A stretch of DNA of 64,000 nucleotides, taken from the NCBI GenBank assembly GCA_029580855.1, contig JAKPQH010000008.1, positions 1 to 64,000 of the forward strand. Reading direction: 5' to 3'. Of the stretch, positions 1 through 9,080 are shown in pieces. Position 1 is the first letter of the stretch. Every line of letters starts with the position of its first letter. The position numbers were made by a program, and so were the translations under genes. The stretch is from a bacterium (lineage in GTDB: Bacteria; Methylomirabilota; Methylomirabilia; Methylomirabilales; 2-02-FULL-66-22). The notes beneath the pieces were generated by a model. The model saw only the letters and a list, made by a program, of their open reading frames with translations, ran no database searches and had not been told where the DNA came from.

Positions 1-481
1 CCGCGAAGGCCCCGCGTAAGACGAAAGGAGTTGCGCACCCGAGCCGATCACGGTAGAAGAACGCTCAACCCACCCGGCGCCGGGGGTGGGGGAATGCTTC
101 TGAAAAACCGGTGGGGGAAACCTTCTGAAAAACGACAGAAGGATCGCTCGCGATGGTTTTCCACTACCTTTCCTCGGCCCATTTCACGCCCGCCGCTCAT
201 TCCTGGGATCGGCCAGCCGTCTCGCCGACTAGAACCACCCCAGGCGCTCGTCGCCTTGTCCCGCCAGCGTCGCTGCCGCCACACGCGCCGCCATCCGCTG
301 GTTTACCCTCACATCGTTTTGGTTTTCCGGCGCCCGGAGTGTTTGGTCGCCGTTTAAACGCCCCCGACTCGGCGGCGGGCGAGGTCGGGCCGGAAAGGAG
401 GTGATCGCCCTGACACACCTGGGATGCGTGAATGCCGGCAGGGGTCAAAAAAGCGAGGGGCAGTCCAGGGAGGAGACGCAG
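1..481. other. Left-edge region without a recognisable gene
   Basis: No reading frame here has a recognisable protein or a convincing start. Seen: a short direct repeat, cttctgaaaaac, at about 98 and 121, and an unusually perfect Shine-Dalgarno-like string at 393-406 (gaaaggaggtgatc), complementary to the 16S rRNA tail. Its nearest start-like codon (GTG at 401) touches it, so it is not an obvious ribosome site for the acetamidase downstream, which has its own site just before 482. The stretch probably carries the acetamidase promoter and perhaps the tail of a gene outside the window. Confidence 0.4.
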
Positions 482-1684
482 ATGACAAAGAAAAAGCGGG
501 AGTCGAAGGTCACAGCCGACGACGATGTCGACCGAAGGATGTTCCTGAAGTACGGGGCGGCGTTCAGCACGGCCGTTGCCATGAGCGGCTTGGCCTTTCA
601 AAACGCCGGCGCGGTAGATCTGACCCGAAAGGACATGACGGGGAAGCACAAGGTCCTCGGTTGTAATCCACACACCTCAACCGACGGCTTCTGGGACAAC
701 TCGACCAAGCCCGTACTGGAGGTGAACTCCGGCGACGTCGTCGAGATCGAGACCGGCACGCACCTGATGGGCCAGATGATCCCCGGCGCAACGATCGAGG
801 ACTGGATGAAATGGTACAAGGAGGCCATCGACAAGAGGCCGGAAGTGTATTCGTTTCCGGACCCCCTCACGGGCGCGAAAAAAACCAAGCGCGGCGCCGG
901 CCATCACCACCTCACCGGCCCGATCTACATCAACGGGGCCGAGCCCGGCGACGTCCTGCAGGTGGAGATCCTGGACATCGTGCCCACCGCCTACGGGTTC
1001 AACCTGAACCCCGAGACGTCCTTTATGAAGCTCGGGCTCTTGGCCGACGAGTACCCGAAGGGCAAGACCCGCTGGTACCGCGTGGACCTCAAGAACATGA
1101 AGTTCGAGTTCGCCCCCGGCATCGAGATCCCCGTCCGCCCGTTCCCCGGGACCATCGGCGTAGAACTGGCCGAGCCCGGCACGTGGAGCAACGTTCCGCC
1201 CGGGCGGCACGGTGGGAATCTCGATAACAAAGACCTGGTGGCCGGCACGGTGCTCTACCTGCCGGTGTGGGTCAAGGGGGCGGGGTTCAGGACGGGCGAC
1301 TCGCACCTCGCCCAGGGTCACGGCGAGGTAAACCTCAACGCCCTCGAGGGCGCCTACCGGAACATCACCGTGCGCCTCACGGCGCGCAAGGACCTCAAGG
1401 AGCTGGTAGATTGGCCCATGGCCTCCACGCCCACGCACTGGATAACCATGGGCTTCCACACCGATCTCCTGGAGTCGACAAAAATGGCCACCCGCAAGGC
1501 CATCACGTTCCTGAACAAGTACTATGGGATGGATCCCCTGGAGGCGTACGCCTTCTGCAGCATGGCCGTCGACCTGCACGTGACCCAGGTCGTGGACTAC
1601 ACGCTGGGCATTCACGCCATGATCCCGAAGGCGTGCTTCGTGGGCGACCAGTACGCCAAGCAGAAGGGCTTGCTGCTGGCGTAG
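482..1684 (+). CDS. Acetamidase/formamidase family protein, Tat-exported
   Basis: A 400-residue protein of the acetamidase/formamidase (FmdA/AmdA) family, which hydrolyses small amides to ammonia and the acid. The N-terminus carries a twin-arginine signal: RRMFLK at residues 18-23, then a hydrophobic stretch ending near NAGA, so the enzyme is predicted to be exported folded. The mature part has the family signature GHHHLTGPIYINGAEPGD, with its histidine-rich metal site, and the later VELAEPGTWSNVPPGRHGGN block. The ATG at 482 is chosen because gggaggag lies just upstream and the Tat motif then sits at a normal distance; the frame is also open from a GTG at 401. It appears monocistronic, with a terminator at 1705. 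Most characterised relatives are cytoplasmic, so export is the unusual point; substrate unknown. Confidence 0.88.
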   Translation: MTKKKRESKVTADDDVDRRMFLKYGAAFSTAVAMSGLAFQNAGAVDLTRKDMTGKHKVLGCNPHTSTDGFWDNSTKPVLEVNSGDVVEIETGTHLMGQMIPGATIEDWMKWYKEAIDKRPEVYSFPDPLTGAKKTKRGAGHHHLTGPIYINGAEPGDVLQVEILDIVPTAYGFNLNPETSFMKLGLLADEYPKGKTRWYRVDLKNMKFEFAPGIEIPVRPFPGTIGVELAEPGTWSNVPPGRHGGNLDNKDLVAGTVLYLPVWVKGAGFRTGDSHLAQGHGEVNLNALEGAYRNITVRLTARKDLKELVDWPMASTPTHWITMGFHTDLLESTKMATRKAITFLNKYYGMDPLEAYAFCSMAVDLHVTQVVDYTLGIHAMIPKACFVGDQYAKQKGLLLA

Positions 1685-1704
1685 GGATCCGTAGGACTGG
1701 TCAA

Positions 1705-1742
1705 CCGGCCCGGGGAGCCCGGCCTCCGGGCCGGCGGTTTTT
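1705..1742 (+). terminator. Rho-independent terminator after the acetamidase gene
   Basis: A perfect 9-bp stem (CCGGCCCGG at 1705-1713 with CCGGGCCGG at 1726-1734) around a 12-nt loop is followed by cgg and five T residues (1738-1742), 20 bases after the acetamidase stop codon. Confidence 0.8.
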
Positions 1743-1976
1743 CGGCCCGGGCGCCCGTGCCACCAATGCCCCCTACACGAATCGCGGCCCGGCGATGGGT
1801 ACCTGGTACCGGTGGATGTCTAACCCGACTTTCGCTCCTGGACCGCAGAATCGGCGATTTTCATCATGTGCCATCACGTAACTGTGCGGTACCCCAGCGG
1901 CGTAGGCCGGAACGCAGTCGGGGGCAGACCGACCCCCGTGGTCATGCGGCCCGGATTGCGGTAGCGGCGGGCCCCC

Positions 1977-2758
1977 ATGGACCGCCGATGCCATCGACGC
2001 CTGAAGGACGGCAAGGAGCCCCGCTTCGGGAGCCTCGAGGAGAAGCACCGGTGCGCCGAAGGCCGGACGGTCGATCGGCGCGGGCTCGCCCTCGGGGAGC
2101 TCACCGACAGCCAGCCGGCGCGCGGGCTCCGCGGGATCGAGGCCATCGAGGAAGGCAGCCAGCGCCAGCTCCGGCTCGCGCTGTTCCCAGCCGACCGCGC
2201 GATCCCGGCGCACCCGCGGTAGTGGCGCCTGCGGGGTCGCCTGTCGGCTCTGGGCGGAGCTGCGGCTCGACCAGTTCTGGTCGGAGCCGCTGCCGCCGAG
2301 TCGCGAAGGGACGTCGTGGTATCACGTCTTCCTCGTCCTGGGCGCCTACCGGTTCGTCGCCCGGGGGGGCGTGGCGGCTCCGCCGCGAGTGGGATACCCA
2401 CAGCGCGATGGGCGATCGCCTGGGCGAGGCCGTCGGGGTCGTGGCGAAGGATACGCTGTCCAAGAGCCTCGACAAGCTCGTGCCGCACAAGGCCGCGCTG
2501 TTCGCGTTCCGCCCCCGCCGCTGGCACGACCTCTTCGGGCTGACCTACGGCCTCCGGCGCTACGACCTGACGAGCACCGACCTTCGAGCGCGACCCGCCC
2601 TTCCCCGGGGGCGACCCCCGGCGGTACGGCTACAGCCGGGATCACCGGTTGAATGGCGTCCCGGTCGTCCTCCCGTTCATTGTGACGCCAGACGGGTTCC
2701 CGCTGGCCTACGAGGTCCGGCCGGGGAACACAGCGGACAAGACGACCCTCCCCACTTA
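1977..2758 (+). pseudogene. Decayed IS1634-family transposase (frameshifted, 3'-truncated)
   Basis: Pieces of one IS1634/IS4-type transposase occur in order but in different frames. The first frame (1977-2222) reads the N-terminal part: RRLKDGKEPRF, GGRTV-like text, LGELTDSQPA, then QRQLRLALFPADR. Near 2250 another frame gives LWAELRLDQFWSEPLPPSR and VLGAYRFVA. Then REWDTHSAMGDRLGE, LYDLTST-like text, and finally RRYGYSRDHR, VTPDGFPLAYEV and GNTADKTTL by about 2750, where similarity ends at the junction with an SDR fragment. These are IS1634 family landmarks up to the catalytic core; the C-terminal half and terminal repeats are absent. It cannot encode an active transposase. Confidence 0.8.
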
Positions 2759-2997
2759 GCGAGGATACGGCCTATCATCTGGCGGACTTGCATCTCGCCG
2801 GTGACATCAACGTCCAACGCAAGCGCGCGGCCACCGGTTTGACCCGCGATCGTGCGCGCCACATCCTCCGCGCCCGAGACGCGGATATCCGCCACAACAA
2901 GATCCGCCCCCTCCTCCGCCAATCGCTTGCAGATGGCTACGCCCAATCCCTGCGCCCCTCCGGTCACAACGGCAACACGGTCCTGGAGATGACCCAT
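2752..2997 (-). pseudogene. Short-chain dehydrogenase fragment (N-terminal part only)
   Basis: From an ATG at 2997 the minus strand reads the beginning of a short-chain dehydrogenase/reductase: QDRVAVVTGGAQGLGVAIC carries the TGxxxGxG cofactor motif, followed by EEGADLVVADIR and a run ending ILAKWG. At the point where the family continues with NNAG and the catalytic Ser-Tyr-Lys, the sequence switches at about 2752 to the antisense of the IS1634 remnant. Only about 80 of roughly 250 residues remain. The two broken genes meet tail to tail, as expected after insertion followed by deletion. Confidence 0.8.
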
Positions 2998-3137
2998 CGT
3001 TACGTCACCCGCACTCTGCGCGCACATAGCGCGCGCAGCGCATACCCTCGATTTCCGGCGACCAACTTCGCGCGCACGTACGCATGCTCCTCTTGCCAAG
3101 CGTGGCCGGCAACCTCTGGCCCATTTTCGCCGCGGTC

Positions 3138-3905
3138 CTACAATGTCACCGTCTGCCCCGGCCGAGGGATGAAGATCCGCATTCCGGGTTTGGCGTACTT
3201 CTTGGCTCTATTCCCGGCTTGCGACCGGAAGCGTCGGCTCAAATGGATCAGCGCGAGTCGCTTGGCGCCAACGGAATGCGCCATCTCGATGACGCCGGGC
3301 AACGAAGCATGGACGGGCTGAAAGACTTCGTCCTGGAAGGTCTCGTGAACGAGGAGATCGCAGCCATGAAACAGTCGCGCCGTTGCAGCGGTGGGGGAGC
3401 CGTCCCCGCTGATCGCGAACGGCTTCCCTTGCCAGTCAAAGCGCACTGCGAGATTGGTCACTGGATGCCTGCTTTTTGCGAACGATAAGCGCACTCCCTG
3501 GTATTTTAGAGTCTTGCCTGGCGCCGCGATCAGAAATTTCACCTTGAACGGAAGGTCTTCCCAACCGACACGATAGGCGAGTTTCAGGATCTTGGCCGCG
3601 TATGCATCTATCCCCCGAGAACCGATGATCGTGAGCAGCCGTTTTCGGCCATCCTCCCAGAAGCGGTATAACACTGAGGGAAGGCCAAACGCATGGTCTC
3701 CATGCCGGTGGGTGAGATACACGGCATCGAGCGCCTCGGGGTCGGGCAGGGCCCGCCAGAGAAGTGGCGGGATCGTGTGGCCGCAGTCCACAAGAAAGAC
3801 GGGGCCGAGACAGCAGAGGATGGACGTGTTCGGGAACTCATGATCGAACGCTTCTCCCGTCCCTAAGAATCTGAGCTGTCCCGGCCGGAGATCGTGGGTA
3901 CGCAC
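3138..3905 (-). CDS. Metallo-beta-lactamase-fold hydrolase (ribonuclease Z-like)
   Basis: A 255-residue soluble protein of the MBL-fold superfamily, closest in style to RNase Z/arylsulfatase-like hydrolases. The zinc-binding HxHxDH motif is in THRHGDHAFG (residues about 67-76); further likely ligands are in the SGDGSPT and CDLLVHETF segments and the late IHLSRR. Start is GTG at 3905, preceded by a strong GGAGGAGG site. It is the last gene of the minus-strand sugar locus, 54 bases after the dehydrogenase stop. Substrate cannot be read from sequence; the locus suggests a metabolite ester or lactone rather than tRNA, but this is inference. Confidence 0.8.
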   Translation of the reverse strand: MRTHDLRPGQLRFLGTGEAFDHEFPNTSILCCLGPVFLVDCGHTIPPLLWRALPDPEALDAVYLTHRHGDHAFGLPSVLYRFWEDGRKRLLTIIGSRGIDAYAAKILKLAYRVGWEDLPFKVKFLIAAPGKTLKYQGVRLSFAKSRHPVTNLAVRFDWQGKPFAISGDGSPTAATARLFHGCDLLVHETFQDEVFQPVHASLPGVIEMAHSVGAKRLALIHLSRRFRSQAGNRAKKYAKPGMRIFIPRPGQTVTL

Positions 3906-3959
3906 CAGCTACCTCCTCCGCAAGAGACTCGGGTTTTAGAAACCGATAGTTGTTTGCTT

Positions 3960-4976
3960 TTACGGAAAGAGAACAATCTTCCCGTACTGCCCGGGATGTT
4001 CAACGGCCCAGTCAAAGCAGGCCTGTATATCCTCAAGTCGAAATCGATGCGTGATGATTTTACCCATGCGCGCTGGAGTCTTCACCAAAGCCGACATGGC
4101 GGCTGACCACGCACTACCCGGGAATGGCGCAGAGTACGAGTTCCAGACCCCCACCAGCGTGAGCTGTTTCCGAAGTATCCCCTCCCATACCTCGATTGGA
4201 AGATGGATGTCCCCTCGCATGGTTCCCACGCAGGCAATTCGCCCGTTTGGCCGAGCTAAGTCAAGTGCACTCAGAAGCGCCGCGGGCGACCCCGCCGCCT
4301 CGACCACGATGTCCGCGGCGGGACGGTGTTTTTCTTTCGGTATGACGAGCTCGGCACCCAGGCCAAGCGTTTTAGCGTGAGCGATTCGATCTGCAGACAC
4401 GCCCCAGACACACACTTGCTCCACACCCAAAACGCCCGCCATTGTGCCTACGCATAGACCGATGCTGCCGCCTCCCAGAATGGCCAGGGAATCAACGCGT
4501 GTTGGGCGAACACACTCCAAGGCATGACACCCAACAGCTAAAGGCTCAACCAGGACGCCGGATTGAAATTCAATGGCGTTCGGGAGACGCACGAGGTTAC
4601 AAGCCGGGACGATTACCGTTGAGGCGAAACCCCCAGCTTGTCGAGACCCAACGAAACCATATTGAGTGCAGAGACCAAAATCACCCTGCAGGCAGTACTG
4701 GCACGTGAAGCACGGGATCAGCGGCACAATCGCGACGCGATCGCCTTCTCGTACCTTGGAAACCCCGGCACCGACGCCACTAACGGTACCGCTTATCTCA
4801 TGACCCAAGACCATGGGATACCGCTGGCGACTCTTACCGCGAAACCGCTGGATGTCTGAACCGCAGACTCCGCAGGCCGAAACCGACACCAGCGCCTCTC
4901 CCGGGCCTGGCGCTTGCGTTGGTGTCTCCCGGAGGTGAAATTTCCGAATCGCAACCAGTTCCGCTGCGTACCCCAT
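3960..4976 (-). CDS. Zinc-dependent alcohol/polyol dehydrogenase (MDR family)
   Basis: A 338-residue medium-chain dehydrogenase. The catalytic zinc motif is in GVCGSDIQRF and GHEISG. The structural zinc loop is complete (CFTCQYCLQGDFGLC), and the Rossmann nucleotide site reads LGGGSIG. Such enzymes oxidise sugar alcohols or sugar phosphates with NAD(P), as in sorbitol, galactitol-phosphate or threonine dehydrogenases. ATG at 4976 follows an AGAGGGA site; a longer open frame upstream overlaps the PHP gene and is not needed. It lies between the PHP-domain gene and the MBL hydrolase in the ABC-importer operon, so its substrate is probably derived from the imported carbohydrate. Confidence 0.88.
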   Translation of the reverse strand: MGYAAELVAIRKFHLRETPTQAPGPGEALVSVSACGVCGSDIQRFRGKSRQRYPMVLGHEISGTVSGVGAGVSKVREGDRVAIVPLIPCFTCQYCLQGDFGLCTQYGFVGSRQAGGFASTVIVPACNLVRLPNAIEFQSGVLVEPLAVGCHALECVRPTRVDSLAILGGGSIGLCVGTMAGVLGVEQVCVWGVSADRIAHAKTLGLGAELVIPKEKHRPAADIVVEAAGSPAALLSALDLARPNGRIACVGTMRGDIHLPIEVWEGILRKQLTLVGVWNSYSAPFPGSAWSAAMSALVKTPARMGKIITHRFRLEDIQACFDWAVEHPGQYGKIVLFP

Positions 4977-5074
4977 GTGTCCCTCTTGTAAAATGCCTCC
5001 TCCTCGTTCGCGGGCACCGCACGGAAAGCGCTTCTCTTTTGGAGTCGGCTGGTACTCCTGCTGCCCGTCGCCCC

Positions 5075-5905
5075 TCAATCCTCCGGGAAGGCTGCCTGCG
5101 TGTAGGCTTTTCCTTCTGGGCTCTCAATTTCTGCCCGGATATATAACTCACCCTGCCGTAGCTCATACTGTGCATCTTTCCCGGTTTTACACAAGACGCG
5201 CTCACCGTTTACAATAAACACAATCCGGGATTCCAAAGGGCATTTCACGCTGAATCTCCCACCCCGCATTGTAGCCGCTGTAATCCGCCCACCCGTGGAA
5301 ACATAGAATTGACCCGACTCGATCGCGGCCCTCAGGTCCTCGTACGCGGGCCCTTCGGATTCGATCATATTCCAGACCTGCCCGATGATTTCCGCATCGT
5401 GCGTATTGTGGGCGTCGTCGTTTCCGAAAGCCAAAATTCGTTTTCCCCTACAGAGGACTTCATCGAAAATATGGAACGCGGATTCGTGCCCTTCGCACTC
5501 CCGCATGTGGGTGTTCAGGACTTCAATCCCGACATACCCCTGTAGGGTCACAAGATCTTTCGCGGTCCAATGGTTCCAGCGCCAATTGGGATGCGCCAAG
5601 ATCGCCATCCCGCCCCTGTTCCGAATTTCGTCTATGGTCGCCTGATTGGTTTGACCGCGTGGCGGCATATCGGCGACGCCGATAGCCAGGATGTTCTCCG
5701 TCTGTTCTCCAATCTCAACGGAACGAGGCACCAGCGCCAACTGCCCTGGCCCCGCAATGCCGGTCAGATCCGTGATCGAGTTGTGATCCGTAATGGCGAG
5801 GAGGCCATATTTGTGTGCCCTGTACCACTGACATAGCTCGGCTACTGATACCTCACCATCCGAGCTGTTATTGCTGTGACAATGCAGGTTGCCTTTGATC
5901 CACAT
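5075..5905 (-). CDS. PHP-domain metal-dependent phosphoesterase
   Basis: A 276-residue protein with a PHP domain (polymerase and histidinol phosphatase type). The metal motifs are visible in order: GNLHCHSNNSSDG (HxH), AITDHNS (DH), AHPNW (H) and FGNDDAHN (DxH). Standalone PHP proteins are usually phosphatases or phosphoesterases acting on small molecules. ATG at 5905 has a GCGGAGGGG site; it follows the permease stop by 23 bases, so the genes are co-transcribed. In this context it could dephosphorylate or hydrolyse an intermediate from the imported sugar; the specific substrate is unknown. The last 60 or so residues form a small beta-rich extension outside the PHP motifs. Confidence 0.85.
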   Translation of the reverse strand: MWIKGNLHCHSNNSSDGEVSVAELCQWYRAHKYGLLAITDHNSITDLTGIAGPGQLALVPRSVEIGEQTENILAIGVADMPPRGQTNQATIDEIRNRGGMAILAHPNWRWNHWTAKDLVTLQGYVGIEVLNTHMRECEGHESAFHIFDEVLCRGKRILAFGNDDAHNTHDAEIIGQVWNMIESEGPAYEDLRAAIESGQFYVSTGGRITAATMRGGRFSVKCPLESRIVFIVNGERVLCKTGKDAQYELRQGELYIRAEIESPEGKAYTQAAFPED

Positions 5906-5928
5906 CCGTAGCCCCTCCGCTAGCCATG

Positions 5929-6798
5929 CTATTTGATCGAACCGGCGACAAGGCCGCGCACGAGATGCTTTTCGAGAAAGAAAAAGATGATGAGGACCGG
6001 AAGACAGGCAAGCAAAGACGCTGCCATCATGTCGTTCCAAGAGATGTTCATATCGCCAATATACGTCGTCACCCCGGCCGTTATCGTTCCCTTGCTCGCC
6101 GAGTTGATCAGAGTCCTTGCGAAGAGCAGCTCGCCCCACGAGAGTACAAAACAGTACATGGCGGTGGCCACCAGCCCGGGTCGGGACAAGGGAAGGGTCA
6201 CCCGGGCGAACGCACTAAATATGGTACAGCCATCCACTTGGGCAGACTCCTCAATCTCTCTTGGGATTCCATCGAAGAAACCCTTCATCATCCACACGCC
6301 GAAGGGGATGATATAGCTTGTATTGGCAATGACTAAAGTCACGAGATTGTCGATCAGATGAAGCCGGTGAAAAACGATGTAGAGCGGCGCAATAAGCAGC
6401 GTGCCCGGAAGCATCCGGACCAGTAGGAGCATCGCGCCCATGATTCGTGATTCCGGCGTCTTGATTCGCGACAAGGAGTAGCCGCCCAGGGCGGAGATGC
6501 CGAGCGAGATCACGGTAGTAAATCCGGATACGTAGACGGAATTGAAAAGCCAATACAACACCGGTCGATCGGCGAAGATGCGAACGAACGGGCGGAGGAA
6601 CAGACTCGAAGGTGTCGGAACGAAGACTGGAGGGTACAAGAGCAGTCGATCATCGCGAAGGGTTGCCGTAAGAAACATCCAATAGATTGGGAACAATAAG
6701 AGCATGAGTGCGAACACGAGGAGGGTGTAGAGTGGGAGTGCGCGCGGTCGCACGCATATCGCCCGTGTCCGAGAAGGATCCGCCTGAACTCGCCTCAT
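5929..6798 (-). CDS. ABC sugar importer permease (MalG-type)
   Basis: A 289-residue inner-membrane protein with six predicted hydrophobic segments, the first at LYTLLVFALMLLLFPIYWMF. The cytoplasmic EAA loop that contacts the ATPase is present as EESAQVDGCTIFSAFARVTLP. This is the second permease of a carbohydrate (CUT1-type) importer. The ATG at 6798 overlaps the stop of the partner permease by one base (TGATG), a sign of translational coupling, and has GGAGTT upstream. No ATPase gene is found in the operon, so the importer must borrow a shared MsmK/UgpC-type ATPase. Confidence 0.92.
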   Translation of the reverse strand: MRRVQADPSRTRAICVRPRALPLYTLLVFALMLLLFPIYWMFLTATLRDDRLLLYPPVFVPTPSSLFLRPFVRIFADRPVLYWLFNSVYVSGFTTVISLGISALGGYSLSRIKTPESRIMGAMLLLVRMLPGTLLIAPLYIVFHRLHLIDNLVTLVIANTSYIIPFGVWMMKGFFDGIPREIEESAQVDGCTIFSAFARVTLPLSRPGLVATAMYCFVLSWGELLFARTLINSASKGTITAGVTTYIGDMNISWNDMMAASLLACLPVLIIFFFLEKHLVRGLVAGSIK

Positions 6799-7700
6799 CA
6801 ATAGAACTCCTTGCGAAGGGGCTTTTGGCAGGCAAGGACGATCCCCAGGCACACCAGAAAGGTCACAATGCCGAGCGCCGATGCGCGGCCCACGTGAAAG
6901 AATCGGAACGCTTCTTGATAAATCGAAACCGCCAGGCTCTCGGTCATACGGGCCGGCCCACCGCCGGTCATGACGTAGATAGTGTCGAACTCCCGAAACA
7001 CCCACAGGGCATTGAGCATGAGCGAAATTGTGACGATGGAACGTAATGCCGGAAGGGTTATCGACACGAATTGGCGCGCTCGCCCAGCGCCGTCTACACG
7101 CGCCGCCTCATAGAATTCCGTGGGAATGGCCTGGAGCCCGGCCAGCAACATGAGCATAAAGAATGGGCAGTTTTTCCAGATTGTCGTCACGACGATGGTG
7201 GCCAAGGCCGTCGCCGGCGAGCCGAGCCAATCGATGTTACCGGAAACCAAATGAAGTCGGGTGAGAAGATAATTCGTCACCCCGAACGAACTATCGAACA
7301 TCACCATGAAGACCATACTCCCTACTGCTGTCGGGATCGCCCATGGCATGGCCAAAAGGACACGAAAAGCCCGTCGACCGCGAAGGGGTTGGTGCAGCAA
7401 CAGCGCCAGCCCAAAACCGACGAGAAAAGTGAGCGGCGTGGCGAATAGCGTGTAGAGCGCGGAAACCTTCAAGGATTGCCAAAAAGCGTGATCGGAGAAC
7501 ATCTCCACATAGTTGCGTAGCGTAGGCGATGAGGTCAACGGTTTCGCAATGTCGTACAGGTCAATCTTGAAGAAGCTGAGTTTCAGTGTGAGATATAAAG
7601 GATACATAATGATGAGGAAAACAAAGAGCGTTTCCGGCACGAGAATCAGACAGCAGAATAGTCGCCTGCGTTGGCCAAGAGAAAGGCGTCGCCGTGTCAT
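6798..7700 (-). CDS. ABC sugar importer permease (MalF-type)
   Basis: A 300-residue inner-membrane permease, first of the pair. It has an N-terminal hydrophobic segment (LFCCLILVPETLFVFLIIMY), several further transmembrane stretches, and the EAA motif in YEAARVDGAGRARQFVSITL. ATG at 7700 follows GGGAGTG; the frame upstream to 7787 runs into the intergenic hairpin and is not used. It lies about 150 bases after the binding-protein gene, separated by a long stem-loop that probably tunes expression downward relative to the binding protein. Confidence 0.92.
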   Translation of the reverse strand: MTRRRLSLGQRRRLFCCLILVPETLFVFLIIMYPLYLTLKLSFFKIDLYDIAKPLTSSPTLRNYVEMFSDHAFWQSLKVSALYTLFATPLTFLVGFGLALLLHQPLRGRRAFRVLLAMPWAIPTAVGSMVFMVMFDSSFGVTNYLLTRLHLVSGNIDWLGSPATALATIVVTTIWKNCPFFMLMLLAGLQAIPTEFYEAARVDGAGRARQFVSITLPALRSIVTISLMLNALWVFREFDTIYVMTGGGPARMTESLAVSIYQEAFRFFHVGRASALGIVTFLVCLGIVLACQKPLRKEFY

Positions 7701-7795
7701 TCGTTCACTCCCGATCTGCGGCCGAGCCGTCGCTCTAGTGGGGTGCTCCACCGAAGTGACAGGCGTTGAGAAACTGCCGTAGCCCACCGCAGGGC

Positions 7796-7837
7796 GGTAT
7801 TCGGCACCCCTTGGTCAGGCAGGGGGTGCCGAATACC
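7796..7837 (-). promoter_or_regulatory. Long intergenic stem-loop between binding protein and permease genes
   Basis: A perfect 15-bp inverted repeat (GGTATTCGGCACCCC at 7796-7810 and its complement at 7823-7837) with a 12-nt loop sits 14 bases after the binding-protein stop. No T-run follows on the minus strand, so it is more likely a 3' mRNA-stabilising or partially terminating hairpin that keeps the binding protein more abundant than the permeases, as in malE-malF. Confidence 0.7.
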
Positions 7838-7850
7838 ACTAAGCCCGAGA

Positions 7851-9080
7851 TCACTTCAGTGCGGCGTCGATCTTCTTCTGCGCTTCGTCAAGGATGGCCT
7901 TACTATCCCGAGTCGAAGAGAGAGCTTCCGTAAACCCGTCGATCAGGATCTTGCTCATTTGATCGAAATGGCGCTCGTATCCCGTTGGAAATACGCTAAC
8001 CTCGCCAAGACTCATCGCCTTGGCGAACGTGTCCAGTTCGGGGATCTTGGCGACGGTATCCGGTGTGACACTTCCCTTGAGAGGCGCAGGGCTTTTCACC
8101 AGTTCGGAATACTTTCGCTGCATCTCCGGTGACGTGAGAATCTTGATGAAATCCCACACCAATTGTTTCTTGGCTGGATCCAACGTCGTCGGCATGCTGA
8201 TGCTGTTGGATTGCCCGGTTGGGATTTTCTTGAATGGTGGAAGCACAACCTTTACGTAAGGCTTCACTGCATCGTGCGCGTTGGCCTTCATTGCCAGAAC
8301 CCACGACCCATCGATGATCATGGCCGTCTTTCCGCTGAAGAACAGAAGGCGTGTCGCGGCCGCGAGTTGATTTCGTGGGGCGTAACCTGCCTGCACGAGG
8401 TCGCGATAAAAGTTCAGAGCCTGGACGGCCTCGGGCGAGTTGACCGCCAATTTACCTTGTGGTGTCCAGTCCCCGCCCAATCCCGCCAGGAACCGTGTGA
8501 TTTCCATGTACATATCAGTAGACGGCGCCGTCACCATAGAAATCCCATAACGACCAGGGGCGGCCGTCAGGCGCTTTGCAGCCTCGCGTAGCTCGTCCAT
8601 GGTCCTCGGCGGGCTGACGCCAGCATCCTTGAACATCTGCTCGTTGTAGTACAGGGCGTATGCATATGTTAGCAGCAGGACACCATACGTCTTTCCATTC
8701 ACCACCATCGTCTTTTGGAGCGGAGCCCAGTCCTTCAGAACGTTATCCTTGGCAAGGAACGGGTCGAGCGGCTCAAGAAGCCCCCGCGCGGCTAAGCCAA
8801 AATAAAAGCGCGAGGAGACGTGGACGATGTCGGGCGGGTTGCCGGCCGCGAAACGCGTGGCAATCTTGTCGTGATGCGCATCGAATTGTACCTGGGAGAT
8901 CTGGATCCTCACATCGGGGTGTTGACTCTCAAATCGCGCTATCCCTTCCTTCCACCAGTCAGCGAACCCCGGCTCTGTGGCTTGATAACTAGGAAATTCC
9001 AGCGTCGTTCCGGCCCACCCCTGGCAGGCGAACAAGAGCACAATTGCCGTCGCGCCCATCACTCGTTGAAGTACAGTCAT
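7851..9080 (-). CDS. ABC importer extracellular solute-binding protein, sugar type
   Basis: A 409-residue secreted binding protein of family 1 (MalE/UgpB-like). The signal peptide is clear: VLQRVMGATAIVLLFACQGWAG with cleavage expected after the WAG region. The mature protein begins with the family layout (TTLEFPSYQ, then WWKEGIARFESQHPDV). FAAGNPPDIVHV and the later GKTAMIIDGSW are standard landmarks. ATG at 9080 has GAGGAGG upstream. It delivers a carbohydrate to the two permeases downstream. The neighbouring dehydrogenases and PHP hydrolase suggest a polyol or sugar-phosphate-like ligand, but this cannot be decided from sequence. Confidence 0.92.
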   Translation of the reverse strand: MTVLQRVMGATAIVLLFACQGWAGTTLEFPSYQATEPGFADWWKEGIARFESQHPDVRIQISQVQFDAHHDKIATRFAAGNPPDIVHVSSRFYFGLAARGLLEPLDPFLAKDNVLKDWAPLQKTMVVNGKTYGVLLLTYAYALYYNEQMFKDAGVSPPRTMDELREAAKRLTAAPGRYGISMVTAPSTDMYMEITRFLAGLGGDWTPQGKLAVNSPEAVQALNFYRDLVQAGYAPRNQLAAATRLLFFSGKTAMIIDGSWVLAMKANAHDAVKPYVKVVLPPFKKIPTGQSNSISMPTTLDPAKKQLVWDFIKILTSPEMQRKYSELVKSPAPLKGSVTPDTVAKIPELDTFAKAMSLGEVSVFPTGYERHFDQMSKILIDGFTEALSSTRDSKAILDEAQKKIDAALK

